NCBI GenBank assembly: GCA_949840915.1
Contig: CATKXY010000016.1
Location: 1 to 60,748 of the forward strand
Source: an uncultured Lachnospiraceae bacterium
GTDB lineage: Bacteria > Bacillota > Clostridia > Lachnospirales > Lachnospiraceae
Direction of reading: 5' to 3'
Length of the DNA: 60,748 bases
Shown here: positions 26,303 to 34,551 of the stretch, one piece after another
Position numbering within the stretch: position 1 is the stretch's first letter
Layout of the letters: every line of letters starts with the position of its first letter
Made by a program: the position numbers and the translations under genes
The notes under the pieces: generated by a model
Database searches by the model: none
Seen by the model: the letters and a program-made list of their open reading frames with translations, nothing else
Told to the model about the DNA's origin: nothing

Positions 26303-27238
26303 ATGGATAAAATTGCGGTACTGATACCCTGCTACAATGAGGAAAAGACCATTGCCAAAGTGGTTTCGGATGTCCGGCAGGCTTTGCCGGAGGCGGCGGT
26401 CTATGTCTACAACAATAATTCCACGGACCGCACGGCGCAGATTGCGGCGGAGTGCGGCGCTATCGTGCGGAATGAATACAAACAGGGCAAGGGCAATGTC
26501 ATGCGCAGAATGTTTCGGGAGATCGCGGCGGAGTGCTACCTGATGATCGACGGGGACGATACTTATCCGCTGGAATGTGCCAGAGAGATGGTGAATCTGG
26601 TGCTGGAACGCGGGGCGGACATGGTAGTGGGGGACAGGCTGTCCTCGACTTATTTTTCGGAAAATAAAAGACCCTTTCACAATTTCGGCAACAGTCTGAT
26701 GCGGGCGGGCATCAACAGTCTGTTCCGTTCGGATATCAAGGATATCATGACGGGCTACAGAGCCTTCAGCTATGAATTTGTCAAGACATTTCCCGTGTTT
26801 TCCAAGGGCTTTGAGATCGAGACGGAGATGACGATTCATGCTGTAAATTATAATATGCAGGTGGAAAATGTGGTGGTGGAATACCGCGACAGGCCTGAGG
26901 GCAGCGTGTCCAAACTGAACACTTACAGTGACGGTGCAAAGGTGATACGCAAGATGCTGCAGCTCTATAAAAATTACAAGCCCATGCGTTTTTTCGGCCT
27001 GCTGGGATTTGTGCTGATCGCGGTGGCCGCGGCAGTGTTTGTGCCTGTGGGCATTGAATATCTGGAGACGGGGCTGGTGGAGCGTTTCCCGACTTTGATC
27101 GTATGCGGTTTTATGGTGATGGCGGGGCTGTTGTCCTTTTTTGCGGGCATGATCCTGGATGTGATGGCCGCCAAGGACAGGCGGGATTTCGAGTATCGTC
27201 TGAACCGGGTTTATGAAGCAAAAAGGGCTTTGGGATGA
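26303..27238 (+). CDS. GT2 glycosyltransferase, DPM1/polyprenyl-phosphate-sugar synthase-like
   Basis: A 311-residue GT-A transferase: LIPCYNEEKTIAKVV, NNNSTDRT, the metal-binding DGD in LMIDGDDTYP, and the acceptor-side RSDIKDIMTGYRAFSYEF. Two C-terminal TMs (about 230-255 and 263-290) anchor it. The pattern fits enzymes that load a hexose from a nucleotide sugar onto undecaprenyl phosphate. The ATG at 26303 follows GGAAGGATAGAACC. The next gene overlaps by 4 bases, starting the plus-strand glycan operon. The 169-base AT-rich gap upstream separates it from the divergent GT-C gene and probably holds both promoters, though no clean pair of hexamers was found. Confidence 0.88.
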   Translation: MDKIAVLIPCYNEEKTIAKVVSDVRQALPEAAVYVYNNNSTDRTAQIAAECGAIVRNEYKQGKGNVMRRMFREIAAECYLMIDGDDTYPLECAREMVNLVLERGADMVVGDRLSSTYFSENKRPFHNFGNSLMRAGINSLFRSDIKDIMTGYRAFSYEFVKTFPVFSKGFEIETEMTIHAVNYNMQVENVVVEYRDRPEGSVSKLNTYSDGAKVIRKMLQLYKNYKPMRFFGLLGFVLIAVAAAVFVPVGIEYLETGLVERFPTLIVCGFMVMAGLLSFFAGMILDVMAAKDRRDFEYRLNRVYEAKRALG

Positions 27239-28965
27239 AGTGCGGTAAAGCCTTTCAAATCAGCAAAATCAATAAACGGTACAGTGTGATTTTTGGCCTT
27301 ATCGGATTTTTGTTCTGCTTCTTCGAGTTTACCGGCAGATCTCTGGCCGCACGGGGCAATATCGTATGGACGGGAGAGTATGTGCTGCGTCTTTTGCTGT
27401 CCTGTATTCTCGGAAGCGTCTGCCTGGGAGTTCTGGGTGGTTTCCTTGTGGATATCCAGAAGTGTCTGTGTGAGAAATACTCTGTACGGGAGGAAGAAAA
27501 ACCCCGGAGAAAAAACCGGTTTTGCGGAAATGCACTGCAGTTTTGGCTCTTGTGTACCGCACTGATCCTGTTGTGCTGGCTGCCCTGTTATCTGGCCTAT
27601 TATCCGGGAATCTGTGCCTATGACGTCACGGTACAGACCGGACAGATAGAGAGCGGGGCATATAATGACCATCATCCCATCGCGCACACGCTGCTGCTCG
27701 AGGGCGGCATGCGGCTGGGCGAGACTTTGTTTGGCGATGCGAACACGGGGCTTGGCATTTTGGTGGCGGTGCAGATGTTTTGTCTGGCAGCGGCTTTCGG
27801 CTTCGGGCTTGCGCTTCTTGGAAGACGGGGAGCGGACGGAAAGCTCTTACTGAGTCTGCTGCTTTTGAGTATGTTTTATCCCTTTCATATGTATATGAGC
27901 GTCAGTGTCAGCAAGGATGTGTTTTTCAGTGTGTTTTTTCTGCTGCAGATGCTGGCGCTGTATGAGTTGGTCAGGCGCAAGGGTATGGGTTTCGGCGCCT
28001 TTGATGTGATATTTTTTGTGAGCTCTCTGGGTATGCAGATGTTTCGCAGCAATGGCAGATATGCCATGCTTGTTCTGTTTGCGGTTTTGCTTCCGGCGTT
28101 GGCGTTTGGCAGGGGTGCGAGACGTTTTTGGGCAAGACTGACTGCGAACTGCGCGGTGAGTCTTTTGGCGGGAAGTCTGCTGCTGTCGGGACTTTTTCAT
28201 GCTGTGGGAGCGCAGCAGGGAGACCGCAGGGAGATGCTGAGCCTGCCGATCCAGCAGCTTGCCCGCTGTATGCTCTACCATGGGGGCGTGGGAGTGCTCC
28301 CGGAGGACGACGGCACCATGGAGGAGCAGGATAAAGCTCTGATCAATGACTTTCTGCTGGATGAGAGCTACAGAGAGTATCGTCCCGATATCGCAGATCC
28401 CGTAAAACGCCATACCAACACTTATGTGGTCCGTTATCGCACGGGTGATTTTATTAGGACATATCTGAATTTGCTTTGCAGCTATCCCGGGGATTTTGTC
28501 AACGCGGCGCTGGCGGTCAATGCCGGCTATCTGTATGTGGGCGATGAGAGTCATGCCTTTATTAACGAGAACGGTGAGGACCGGGGACTGGGTTATGTGC
28601 AGACACGGTGGGTGGAGGCGGAGCTGAATCCCAGAGGACTCTACAAGGACTCGAAATGGGACAGCCTGCATGAATTGCTGGAAGACTGGGCAGACCGGAA
28701 TCTGTATCTGCGGCTTCCGGTTTTGCGTTATCTGTTTGTACCAGGCGTGTTTTTATGGCTGTATCTGCTGCTGGCGGGATGGCTTGCCGCGCGGAAGAGA
28801 TACGCGGAATGTATGCCCCTTGCACTGGTGGGGGGATATTATCTGACCTTGTTTTTGGGTCCCACGGTACAGCTTCGTTATCTGTATCCGCTGATGATCG
28901 TCCTGCCTTTTGCGGCGGCTCTGTGTCTGCGTTCTCACAGCGGCAAGGAAAGAATAGACCAGTAA
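27235..28965 (+). CDS. DUF6020 family polytopic membrane protein
   Basis: A 576-residue protein with about 12 hydrophobic segments and a large extracytoplasmic region at about 330-490. The motif YYPGICAYDVTVQ followed by NDHHPIAHTLLL is what I associate with the DUF6020 family, common in Lachnospiraceae polysaccharide loci. It is probably a GT-C-like glycosyltransferase, but no activity has been assigned to the family as far as I know. Translationally coupled to the preceding GT2 by a 4-base overlap. Confidence 0.82.
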   Translation: MKCGKAFQISKINKRYSVIFGLIGFLFCFFEFTGRSLAARGNIVWTGEYVLRLLLSCILGSVCLGVLGGFLVDIQKCLCEKYSVREEEKPRRKNRFCGNALQFWLLCTALILLCWLPCYLAYYPGICAYDVTVQTGQIESGAYNDHHPIAHTLLLEGGMRLGETLFGDANTGLGILVAVQMFCLAAAFGFGLALLGRRGADGKLLLSLLLLSMFYPFHMYMSVSVSKDVFFSVFFLLQMLALYELVRRKGMGFGAFDVIFFVSSLGMQMFRSNGRYAMLVLFAVLLPALAFGRGARRFWARLTANCAVSLLAGSLLLSGLFHAVGAQQGDRREMLSLPIQQLARCMLYHGGVGVLPEDDGTMEEQDKALINDFLLDESYREYRPDIADPVKRHTNTYVVRYRTGDFIRTYLNLLCSYPGDFVNAALAVNAGYLYVGDESHAFINENGEDRGLGYVQTRWVEAELNPRGLYKDSKWDSLHELLEDWADRNLYLRLPVLRYLFVPGVFLWLYLLLAGWLAARKRYAECMPLALVGGYYLTLFLGPTVQLRYLYPLMIVLPFAAALCLRSHSGKERIDQ

Positions 28966-29001
28966 TGGAAAAAATAGGTGATGAAATGGGATGGAACCGG
29001 A

Positions 29002-30150
29002 ATGATGAATAAAAATGACAAATTGATCATAGGGGCAGGTCTGTATGGCCTGTACTCTGCGCTCTACTGTGGGCGCAGAGGGCAGCGGGTGACAGTTCTC
29101 GAGCTTGAGCCGGCTCCTTTTACCCGGGCGACGTACATCAATCAGGCCAGGGTGCATATGGGATATCATTATCCGCGCTCGCTGTCCACAGCCATGAAGT
29201 CCGCCGGATATTTTAAGCGGTTTGTGGAGGATTACGGATTCTGTATTCACGACAGCTTTCAGCAGGTTTATGCCACCTCCGCCCATTTTTCGTGGACGGA
29301 TGCGGCGGAGTTTCGGAAGTTTTGCGAGAGTGCGGGCATTCCCTGTATGGATCTGCCGGCAGAGCAGTATTTTCAGCCGGGGTTGTGCGACGGGGCCTTT
29401 CTCACCCGGGAGTATACTTACGACGCGCATATTCTGCGGGACTGGCTGATGGAGGAGCTGGCGAAGCTCCCCAATGTGTCGCTGTGTTTTGACCGGGAGA
29501 TTACCCGGATTGTGCGGCGCAGCGATGTGTATGAGATCTGCGCTCTGCATGAGGAGAGGGAAGAGGTGTACGGCGCGCCCTTTGTGCTCAACGCCACTTA
29601 TGCCTCCGTGAATCAGGTGCTGAGACTGGTGGAGGGTGTGGACACCCAGGACTTTGGTTTAAAATATGAGCTCTGTGAGATTATTCTGTGCAGTGTGGGC
29701 GAGGAACTGAAAGATATCGGACTGACGGTGATGGACGGCCCGTTTTTCTCCATCATGCCCTTTGGCAAGACGGGATACCATTCGCTTACCTCTGTGACTT
29801 TCACGCCGCATAGAACCAGTTATGAGGCCACACCGCAGTTCGACTGTGCGGACGCAGGGCATTGCAGCAGGATATGGCTGGGCAACTGCAATGATTGTCC
29901 CACCAGACCGGAGAGCGCATGGGAGTATATGTCTGCGCTGGCCCGCAAATATATGCGGGAAGAGTACGGCTTTACTTATGAGAAGTCGCTGTTTTCCATG
30001 AAGCCGATCTTAAAGGCATCAGAGATCGACGATTCCAGACCTACGGTGATCAGGAGGCTGGAGCCGGAGGAGGCGGGAGGGCCGGCTTTCATCAGCGTGC
30101 TCTCGGGCAAGATTAATACGGTGTATGATCTGGATGAATTCCTGGATTAG
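29002..30150 (+). CDS. FAD-dependent oxidoreductase (DAO-like) in glycan locus
   Basis: A 382-residue flavoprotein. The N-terminal dinucleotide fold reads KLIIGAGLYGLYSALYCGRRG and the first strand ends VTVLELE. The conserved ARVHMGYHYPRS stretch and a C-terminal FAD-contact region (SVLSGKINTVYDLDEF) are present. It belongs to the D-amino-acid-oxidase-like superfamily and is not a UDP-galactopyranose mutase by motif. Its place among glycosyltransferases suggests it oxidises a sugar, an amine or a lipid carrier precursor; the substrate is unknown. The start is ambiguous: ATGs at 28981, 29002 and 29005 are in frame. 29002 is chosen for the GGATGGAACCGGA just upstream. Confidence 0.82.
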   Translation: MMNKNDKLIIGAGLYGLYSALYCGRRGQRVTVLELEPAPFTRATYINQARVHMGYHYPRSLSTAMKSAGYFKRFVEDYGFCIHDSFQQVYATSAHFSWTDAAEFRKFCESAGIPCMDLPAEQYFQPGLCDGAFLTREYTYDAHILRDWLMEELAKLPNVSLCFDREITRIVRRSDVYEICALHEEREEVYGAPFVLNATYASVNQVLRLVEGVDTQDFGLKYELCEIILCSVGEELKDIGLTVMDGPFFSIMPFGKTGYHSLTSVTFTPHRTSYEATPQFDCADAGHCSRIWLGNCNDCPTRPESAWEYMSALARKYMREEYGFTYEKSLFSMKPILKASEIDDSRPTVIRRLEPEEAGGPAFISVLSGKINTVYDLDEFLD

Positions 30151-30166
30151 TGAAAAAGGTGATAGG

Positions 30167-31126
30167 GTGAATAGTATGGGACAGACTGGCAAAGAGAAGA
30201 ATTTTGTATCCTGTGTAGTATATCTGCACAATGACGAGGCGGTGGTGGAGGATTTCCTCCGGGAGATCTGCGGCGTCATGCAGGATCACTTTGAAAAATA
30301 TGAGGTGGTGTGTGTGAACGATGGCTGTACGGACGGTACGGTGGAACGGATACACGCGTTTTTGAGAGAATGGGATGGCGCCAGATCGGTGAGTCTGATC
30401 AATTTAAGCTTTTATCAGGGAGTTGAGACTGCCATGAATGCGGGGAGCGATCTGGCTGTGGGGGACTTTTTGTTTGAGTTTGACCGCTGCAGCCCCGATT
30501 TTGCCCCGGAGCTGATCATGCAGGTCTACAGAAGGGCTCTGGAGGGCTATGATGTGGTGGCTGCCGCCCCGAAGCATGGCGTGCCTGTGACCTCCAGGGT
30601 ATTTTATGCCCTGTATAACTGGAGCAGTCATTTCCGCTACCGCATCCGCCAGGAGCGTTTCCGGATTATTTCCCGGAGAGCCGTGAACCGGGTGAATCAG
30701 ATGAATATTTATGTGCCGTACAGGAAGGTTATGTATATGAACTGCGGTCTGAAGACAGACACCATCGTCTATGACAACAAGGAGATGGAGCGCAGAAACC
30801 GGAACAGGGAGGAGCGGGGCAGCCGCAGCGGACTGGCGGTGGACACGCTGGTGATCTTTACCGATGTGCTGGAGAAGTTTTCCATGCTGGTGAGCATTCT
30901 GCTCTTTGGCTTCCTGCTTGTGATGTTCGGCTGGATCGTCTATTCGGTTTTCAGCACGGTAAGGCCCGTGGAAGGCTGGCTGTCCCTGATGGCGCTCATG
31001 AGCTTTGGATTTTTCATGCTGTCCGTGCTTCTGACATTGATTTTTAAATATTTATCCATTATTCTGAATATGAGCTTTAAGAGACAGCGATATGTGGTAG
31101 AAGGAGTGGAAAAACTGACCAAATGA
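30167..31126 (+). CDS. GT2 family glycosyltransferase with altered DXD motif
   Basis: A 319-residue GT-A fold protein: VVYLHNDEAVVEDFL, VNDGCTDGT, and two C-terminal TMs (about 240-265 and 275-300), as in GtrB/ArnC-type enzymes. The usual DXD metal site is replaced by FEFDRCSPDF, so the second acidic residue is missing. It may use the later Asp, be metal-independent, or be inactive. The GTG at 30167 follows AAGGTGATAG; the ATG at 30176 is an alternative. It overlaps the next GT2 gene by 4 bases, and together they may form a two-subunit transferase. Confidence 0.82.
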   Translation: MNSMGQTGKEKNFVSCVVYLHNDEAVVEDFLREICGVMQDHFEKYEVVCVNDGCTDGTVERIHAFLREWDGARSVSLINLSFYQGVETAMNAGSDLAVGDFLFEFDRCSPDFAPELIMQVYRRALEGYDVVAAAPKHGVPVTSRVFYALYNWSSHFRYRIRQERFRIISRRAVNRVNQMNIYVPYRKVMYMNCGLKTDTIVYDNKEMERRNRNREERGSRSGLAVDTLVIFTDVLEKFSMLVSILLFGFLLVMFGWIVYSVFSTVRPVEGWLSLMALMSFGFFMLSVLLTLIFKYLSIILNMSFKRQRYVVEGVEKLTK

Positions 31127-31848
31127 TGCTTACGATTTTATTTCCGGTATTGAATGAGAGACTTCGCCTGGAGAACGGGATTACCCGGACGGTGAAGTAT
31201 CTGAAAAAAATTGAGTTTGACGACTATGAGATTATCATTGTGGACAATGGCTCTGAGGATGAGACGCCTCAGATCGCCGCAAAGCTCTGCGAAATGTATC
31301 CGGGCGTAAACTATGAGCGCATCAATGTGCGCGGAGTGGGGGCAGCCTTTCGGCGCGGAGTGGAGCTGAGCCATGGGGATATTGTAGGATATATGGACAT
31401 CGATCTCTCCACGAATCTGCGGCATCTGGGGGAGGCCATCCATATTTTTAAGACGGTGGACGAGGTGGAGTACATCAACGGCAGCCGTTTTGCCAGGGAG
31501 TCCGACACAAAGGGCCGGAAATGGTATCGGAAGATTACGTCTCAGGGGCTGTTGATCCTGTTGAAGGTGTTTTTGGGCATGAAGTCCACGGATGCCATCT
31601 GCGGTTTCACATTTATGCGCAGGGATACGGCTCTGGCACTGGTGGAGGGATCCAGTCAGGACAACGGCTGGTTTTACATGATCGAGCTTTTGCTGCGGGC
31701 GGAGAAGCGGGGAGTCAGGATTCTGGATTATCCCGTGGAATGGCAGGAGGATTACAATACCACGGTGAAGGTATTCAAGACCGTCTGCAATTATCTGGTG
31801 CAGATCGCCAGACTGTTCAGAGAATTCTATATCAAAAAGAATATATGA
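31123..31848 (+). CDS. GT2 family glycosyltransferase
   Basis: A 241-residue soluble GT-A transferase: FPVLNERLRLENGI, VDNGSEDETP, the metal-binding DID in GYMDIDLSTNLRHL, and the acceptor region STDAICGFTFMRRD. There is no membrane segment, in contrast with the preceding GT2. It is coupled to that gene by a 4-base overlap (ATGATG). The order, a TM-bearing GT2 with a damaged DXD followed by a soluble GT2 with an intact one, suggests a partnership in which this protein supplies catalysis. That is inference. Confidence 0.87.
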   Translation: MMLTILFPVLNERLRLENGITRTVKYLKKIEFDDYEIIIVDNGSEDETPQIAAKLCEMYPGVNYERINVRGVGAAFRRGVELSHGDIVGYMDIDLSTNLRHLGEAIHIFKTVDEVEYINGSRFARESDTKGRKWYRKITSQGLLILLKVFLGMKSTDAICGFTFMRRDTALALVEGSSQDNGWFYMIELLLRAEKRGVRILDYPVEWQEDYNTTVKVFKTVCNYLVQIARLFREFYIKKNI

Positions 31849-31895
31849 CAAAACTGCGGCAGACGATGCCCGATGCAGCGGGCGGGAGGTAGACA

Positions 31896-33002
31896 ATGAG
31901 TGAGACCATCAAGAGGATCGACCTGACGAGAGATTATGCGCGGCATGCGCAGGAGTATCAGAGCGCTATCGAGGCGGTATGCAGAGAAACTGCATTTTCC
32001 GGCGGGAAATATGCGGACAGATTTGACGAAGAGTTTGCGGCCTATGTGGGCAGCAGGTATGCCTGCGGTGTGAACAACGGGACGTCGGCGTTGCACTGCG
32101 CTATGCTGGCGCTGGGCGTGGGGCCGGGGGATGAGGTGATCGTGCCTGCAAACACTTATATTGCCACGGCCTGGGGTGTGAGCTACACGGGAGCCGTTCC
32201 GGTCTTTGCAGACTGCACGGCGGATACCTGGGAAATCGATTCCGCTGATGTCGAGCGGAAGATCACGTCCAAGACAAAAGGGGTGATAGGTGTGCACCTC
32301 TATGGACAGCCTTTTGATTTTGCGGGTGTGAAAGCCGTCGCGGACAGGCATGGTCTGTTTGTGGTGGAGGATTGTGCCCAGGCCCATGGGGCGAAATTTG
32401 AGGGGAGAAACGTGGGGACGCTGGGAGAACTGGGATGCTTCAGTTTTTATCCCGGGAAGAACCTTTACGCTTTCGGTGAGGGCGGCAGTGTGACCTGTGA
32501 CAGCGAGGAATATTACCGCCATATGACGAGGCTGAAGAACCAGGGCTGTGACGTGCGTTATTATCACGATGAGATCGGCTATAACTACCGGCTGGAGGGA
32601 CTGCAGGGGGCGGTGCTCTCCGTGAGCCTGCGCTGTCTGCCGGAGTGGACGGCCCGCAGGCAGGAGATCGGAAGGAGGTATCTCGCGCAGATACAGAATC
32701 CGCTGATCACCATGCAGGCGCATCCGGCCAATACGGAGACCGTGTTTCATCTCTTTGTCGTCGAAGTACCCGATCAGCAGGGCTTTGTGAAATATATGGC
32801 GGATGCGGGCGTGGAGTGCAATATGCACTATCCCGTGCCCTGTCATCTGCAGAAAGCATACGCGCATCTGGGTTATCGGAAGGGTGATTGTCCCAATGCG
32901 GAATATCTGGCAGAGCATTGTGTCACGCTGCCGCTATTTCCCGAGATGAGAGAGGATGAGATAGAGCGCGTGATTGCGTTGTGCAACGGCTATCAAGGAT
33001 AG
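31896..33002 (+). CDS. DegT/DnrJ/EryC1/StrS sugar aminotransferase (FdtB/DesV-like)
   Basis: A 368-residue PLP enzyme. The PLP Lys188 lies in FSFYPGKNLYAFGEGG; NNGTSALHCAML and VEDCAQAHGAKFEG are intact. The block EVIVPANTYIATAWG is characteristic of enzymes making 3-amino-3,6-dideoxyhexoses (FdtB, QdtB, DesV) rather than of the C4 aminotransferases PseC or WecE. The substrate would be a 3-keto sugar nucleotide, but no 3,4-ketoisomerase (FdtA/QdtA) is in the window. A GGGCGGGAGG ribosome site is present. It is followed by a GNAT gene, an order seen in N-acylated amino-sugar pathways. Confidence 0.9.
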   Translation: MSETIKRIDLTRDYARHAQEYQSAIEAVCRETAFSGGKYADRFDEEFAAYVGSRYACGVNNGTSALHCAMLALGVGPGDEVIVPANTYIATAWGVSYTGAVPVFADCTADTWEIDSADVERKITSKTKGVIGVHLYGQPFDFAGVKAVADRHGLFVVEDCAQAHGAKFEGRNVGTLGELGCFSFYPGKNLYAFGEGGSVTCDSEEYYRHMTRLKNQGCDVRYYHDEIGYNYRLEGLQGAVLSVSLRCLPEWTARRQEIGRRYLAQIQNPLITMQAHPANTETVFHLFVVEVPDQQGFVKYMADAGVECNMHYPVPCHLQKAYAHLGYRKGDCPNAEYLAEHCVTLPLFPEMREDEIERVIALCNGYQG

Positions 33003-33049
33003 AATGCAGAGTCATGATTCCGTGCGGATGCGCGGACTGGAGGTGTTTT

Positions 33050-33592
33050 ATGACCGGAACCTATCGCGATGAGCGGGTCGGGATATATCTGCGGCTGATG
33101 ACGCCGGAGGACACGGATTTGATCGTGGGATGGAGAAATTCTGACGCTGTGCGCAAAAATTTTATCTATCAGGAGCTCTTTACCAGAGAGGGGCATGAGA
33201 ACTGGATACACACCCAGGTGGAGACGGGCCGTGTGGTGCAGACCATAATTTGTGATCTAAATGGAGACAGACCGCTTGGCAGTGTGTATATCCGGGATAT
33301 TGACAGGCAGCATGGAAAGGCCGAATACGGTATTTTTATCGGGGAGCCGGACGCCAGGGGCAGAGGAGTGGGAACTGCCGCCGCCAGTCTGATGCTGCGG
33401 TATTGTTTTGAGGAGGAAAAGCTGCACAGGGTTTATCTTCGGGTTCTGGCGGGAAACGAACAGGCGATCCGCAGCTATGAGAAGGCAGGATTTGTGAGGG
33501 AAGGTTATCTGCAGGACGACGTTTGTATCGACGGGGTATTCCGCGACATTGTGTGGATGGCGGCGATTGCCGGGCAGCAGCCGGAAAGGTAA
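33050..33592 (+). CDS. GNAT N-acetyltransferase (PseH/RimJ-like)
   Basis: A 180-residue GNAT acyltransferase. It opens with a RimJ-like YLRLMTPEDTDLIVGWRN, then has the acetyl-CoA loop EPDARGRGVGTAA and the C-terminal NEQAIRSYEKAGFVREG. PseH and FdtC-type sugar N-acetyltransferases share this WRN opening. It probably acetylates the amino group installed by the aminotransferase just upstream; a role in the PseB-PseC route (product UDP-diacetamido-trideoxy-altrose) is an alternative. The ATG at 33050 follows CTGGAGGTGTTTT; the longer frame from 32981 overlaps the aminotransferase and lacks a site. Confidence 0.88.
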   Translation: MTGTYRDERVGIYLRLMTPEDTDLIVGWRNSDAVRKNFIYQELFTREGHENWIHTQVETGRVVQTIICDLNGDRPLGSVYIRDIDRQHGKAEYGIFIGEPDARGRGVGTAAASLMLRYCFEEEKLHRVYLRVLAGNEQAIRSYEKAGFVREGYLQDDVCIDGVFRDIVWMAAIAGQQPER

Positions 33593-33606
33593 TTAAGGTT
33601 ATTAAG

Positions 33607-34551
33607 ATGAAAAAGGTGAGTTTTGTGATCCCCTGTTATCGCTCCGAGAAAACGCTGGAGCGTGTGGTGGCGGAGATTCAAGATAAAATGAAAACGCTTG
33701 CGGAGTATGAGCATGAGATCATCCTCGTGAATGACTGCTCTCCCGACGGAACGCTTGCAGTGATCCGCAGACTGTGTGAGACAGACGGGAAGATCAAAGG
33801 GATCAGCTTTTCCCGGAATTTCGGACAGCATGCCGCTCTGATGGCGGGGTTCAGGCAGTCGGAGGGAGACTATGTGGTCTGTCTGGATGACGACGGGCAG
33901 ACTCCCGCTGACGAGGCAGATAAGCTGCTCTCTAAACTGGAGGAGGGGTATGACGCGGTCTATGCGAAATATGAGCACAAGCAGCATTCCGTGTTTCGCA
34001 ATCTGGGCAGTAAGGTAAACGAGCTGATGACCCGGGTGATGCTGGAGAAGCCAAAGGAACTGTATGTGTCCAGCTATTTTGCGGTGCGGCGTTTCGTGGC
34101 GGAGGATATGATGCGCTATGAGAATTCCTATCCCTATGTGATCGGGCTGGTTCTGCGCACCACCAAAAATATCACGAATGTTGTCGTACAGCACAGAGAG
34201 CGGGAGGAAGGGAACTCCGGCTATACCTTCAAAAAACTGATGACACTCTGGTTCAACGGTTTTACGGCTTTCTCCGTAAAGCCCCTGCGCATCGCAACGG
34301 CCGCGGGCGTCGTCAGTGCATGTGTGGGGTTTTTATACGGTATTTATACCATCGTTAAACGGCTGGTGAATCCGGCGGTGCCCATGGGTTTCAGCGCTTT
34401 AATGGCGGCGCTGGTGTTTTTCGGCGGAATGATCATGATCATGCTGGGAATGATCGGAGAATACATCGGCAGAATTTATATCAGTATGAATAATTCGCCG
34501 CAGTATGTGATCAGGGAGCGGATGAACTGTGAAACTGTCTTGAAAGGATGA
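33607..34551 (+). CDS. GT2 glycosyltransferase, GtrB/ArnC-like
   Basis: A 314-residue enzyme: VIPCYRSEKTLERVV, VNDCSPDGT, SFSRNFGQHAALMAG, the DDD metal site in VCLDDDGQTPADE, and two C-terminal TMs (about 228-255 and 264-290). The layout is that of polyprenyl-phosphate glucosyl- or aminoarabinosyl-transferases, which load a sugar onto the carrier lipid for a GT-C enzyme. The ATG at 33607 has AAGGTTATTAAG upstream. It is coupled by ATGA to the following polytopic protein, a natural GT-C partner. Confidence 0.9.
   Translation: MKKVSFVIPCYRSEKTLERVVAEIQDKMKTLAEYEHEIILVNDCSPDGTLAVIRRLCETDGKIKGISFSRNFGQHAALMAGFRQSEGDYVVCLDDDGQTPADEADKLLSKLEEGYDAVYAKYEHKQHSVFRNLGSKVNELMTRVMLEKPKELYVSSYFAVRRFVAEDMMRYENSYPYVIGLVLRTTKNITNVVVQHREREEGNSGYTFKKLMTLWFNGFTAFSVKPLRIATAAGVVSACVGFLYGIYTIVKRLVNPAVPMGFSALMAALVFFGGMIMIMLGMIGEYIGRIYISMNNSPQYVIRERMNCETVLKG

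Noticed and set aside
29002..30150. UDP-galactopyranose mutase
   Set aside because: The length is similar and it sits in a glycan locus, but the motifs after the FAD loop (ARVHMGYHYPRS) do not fit that family.
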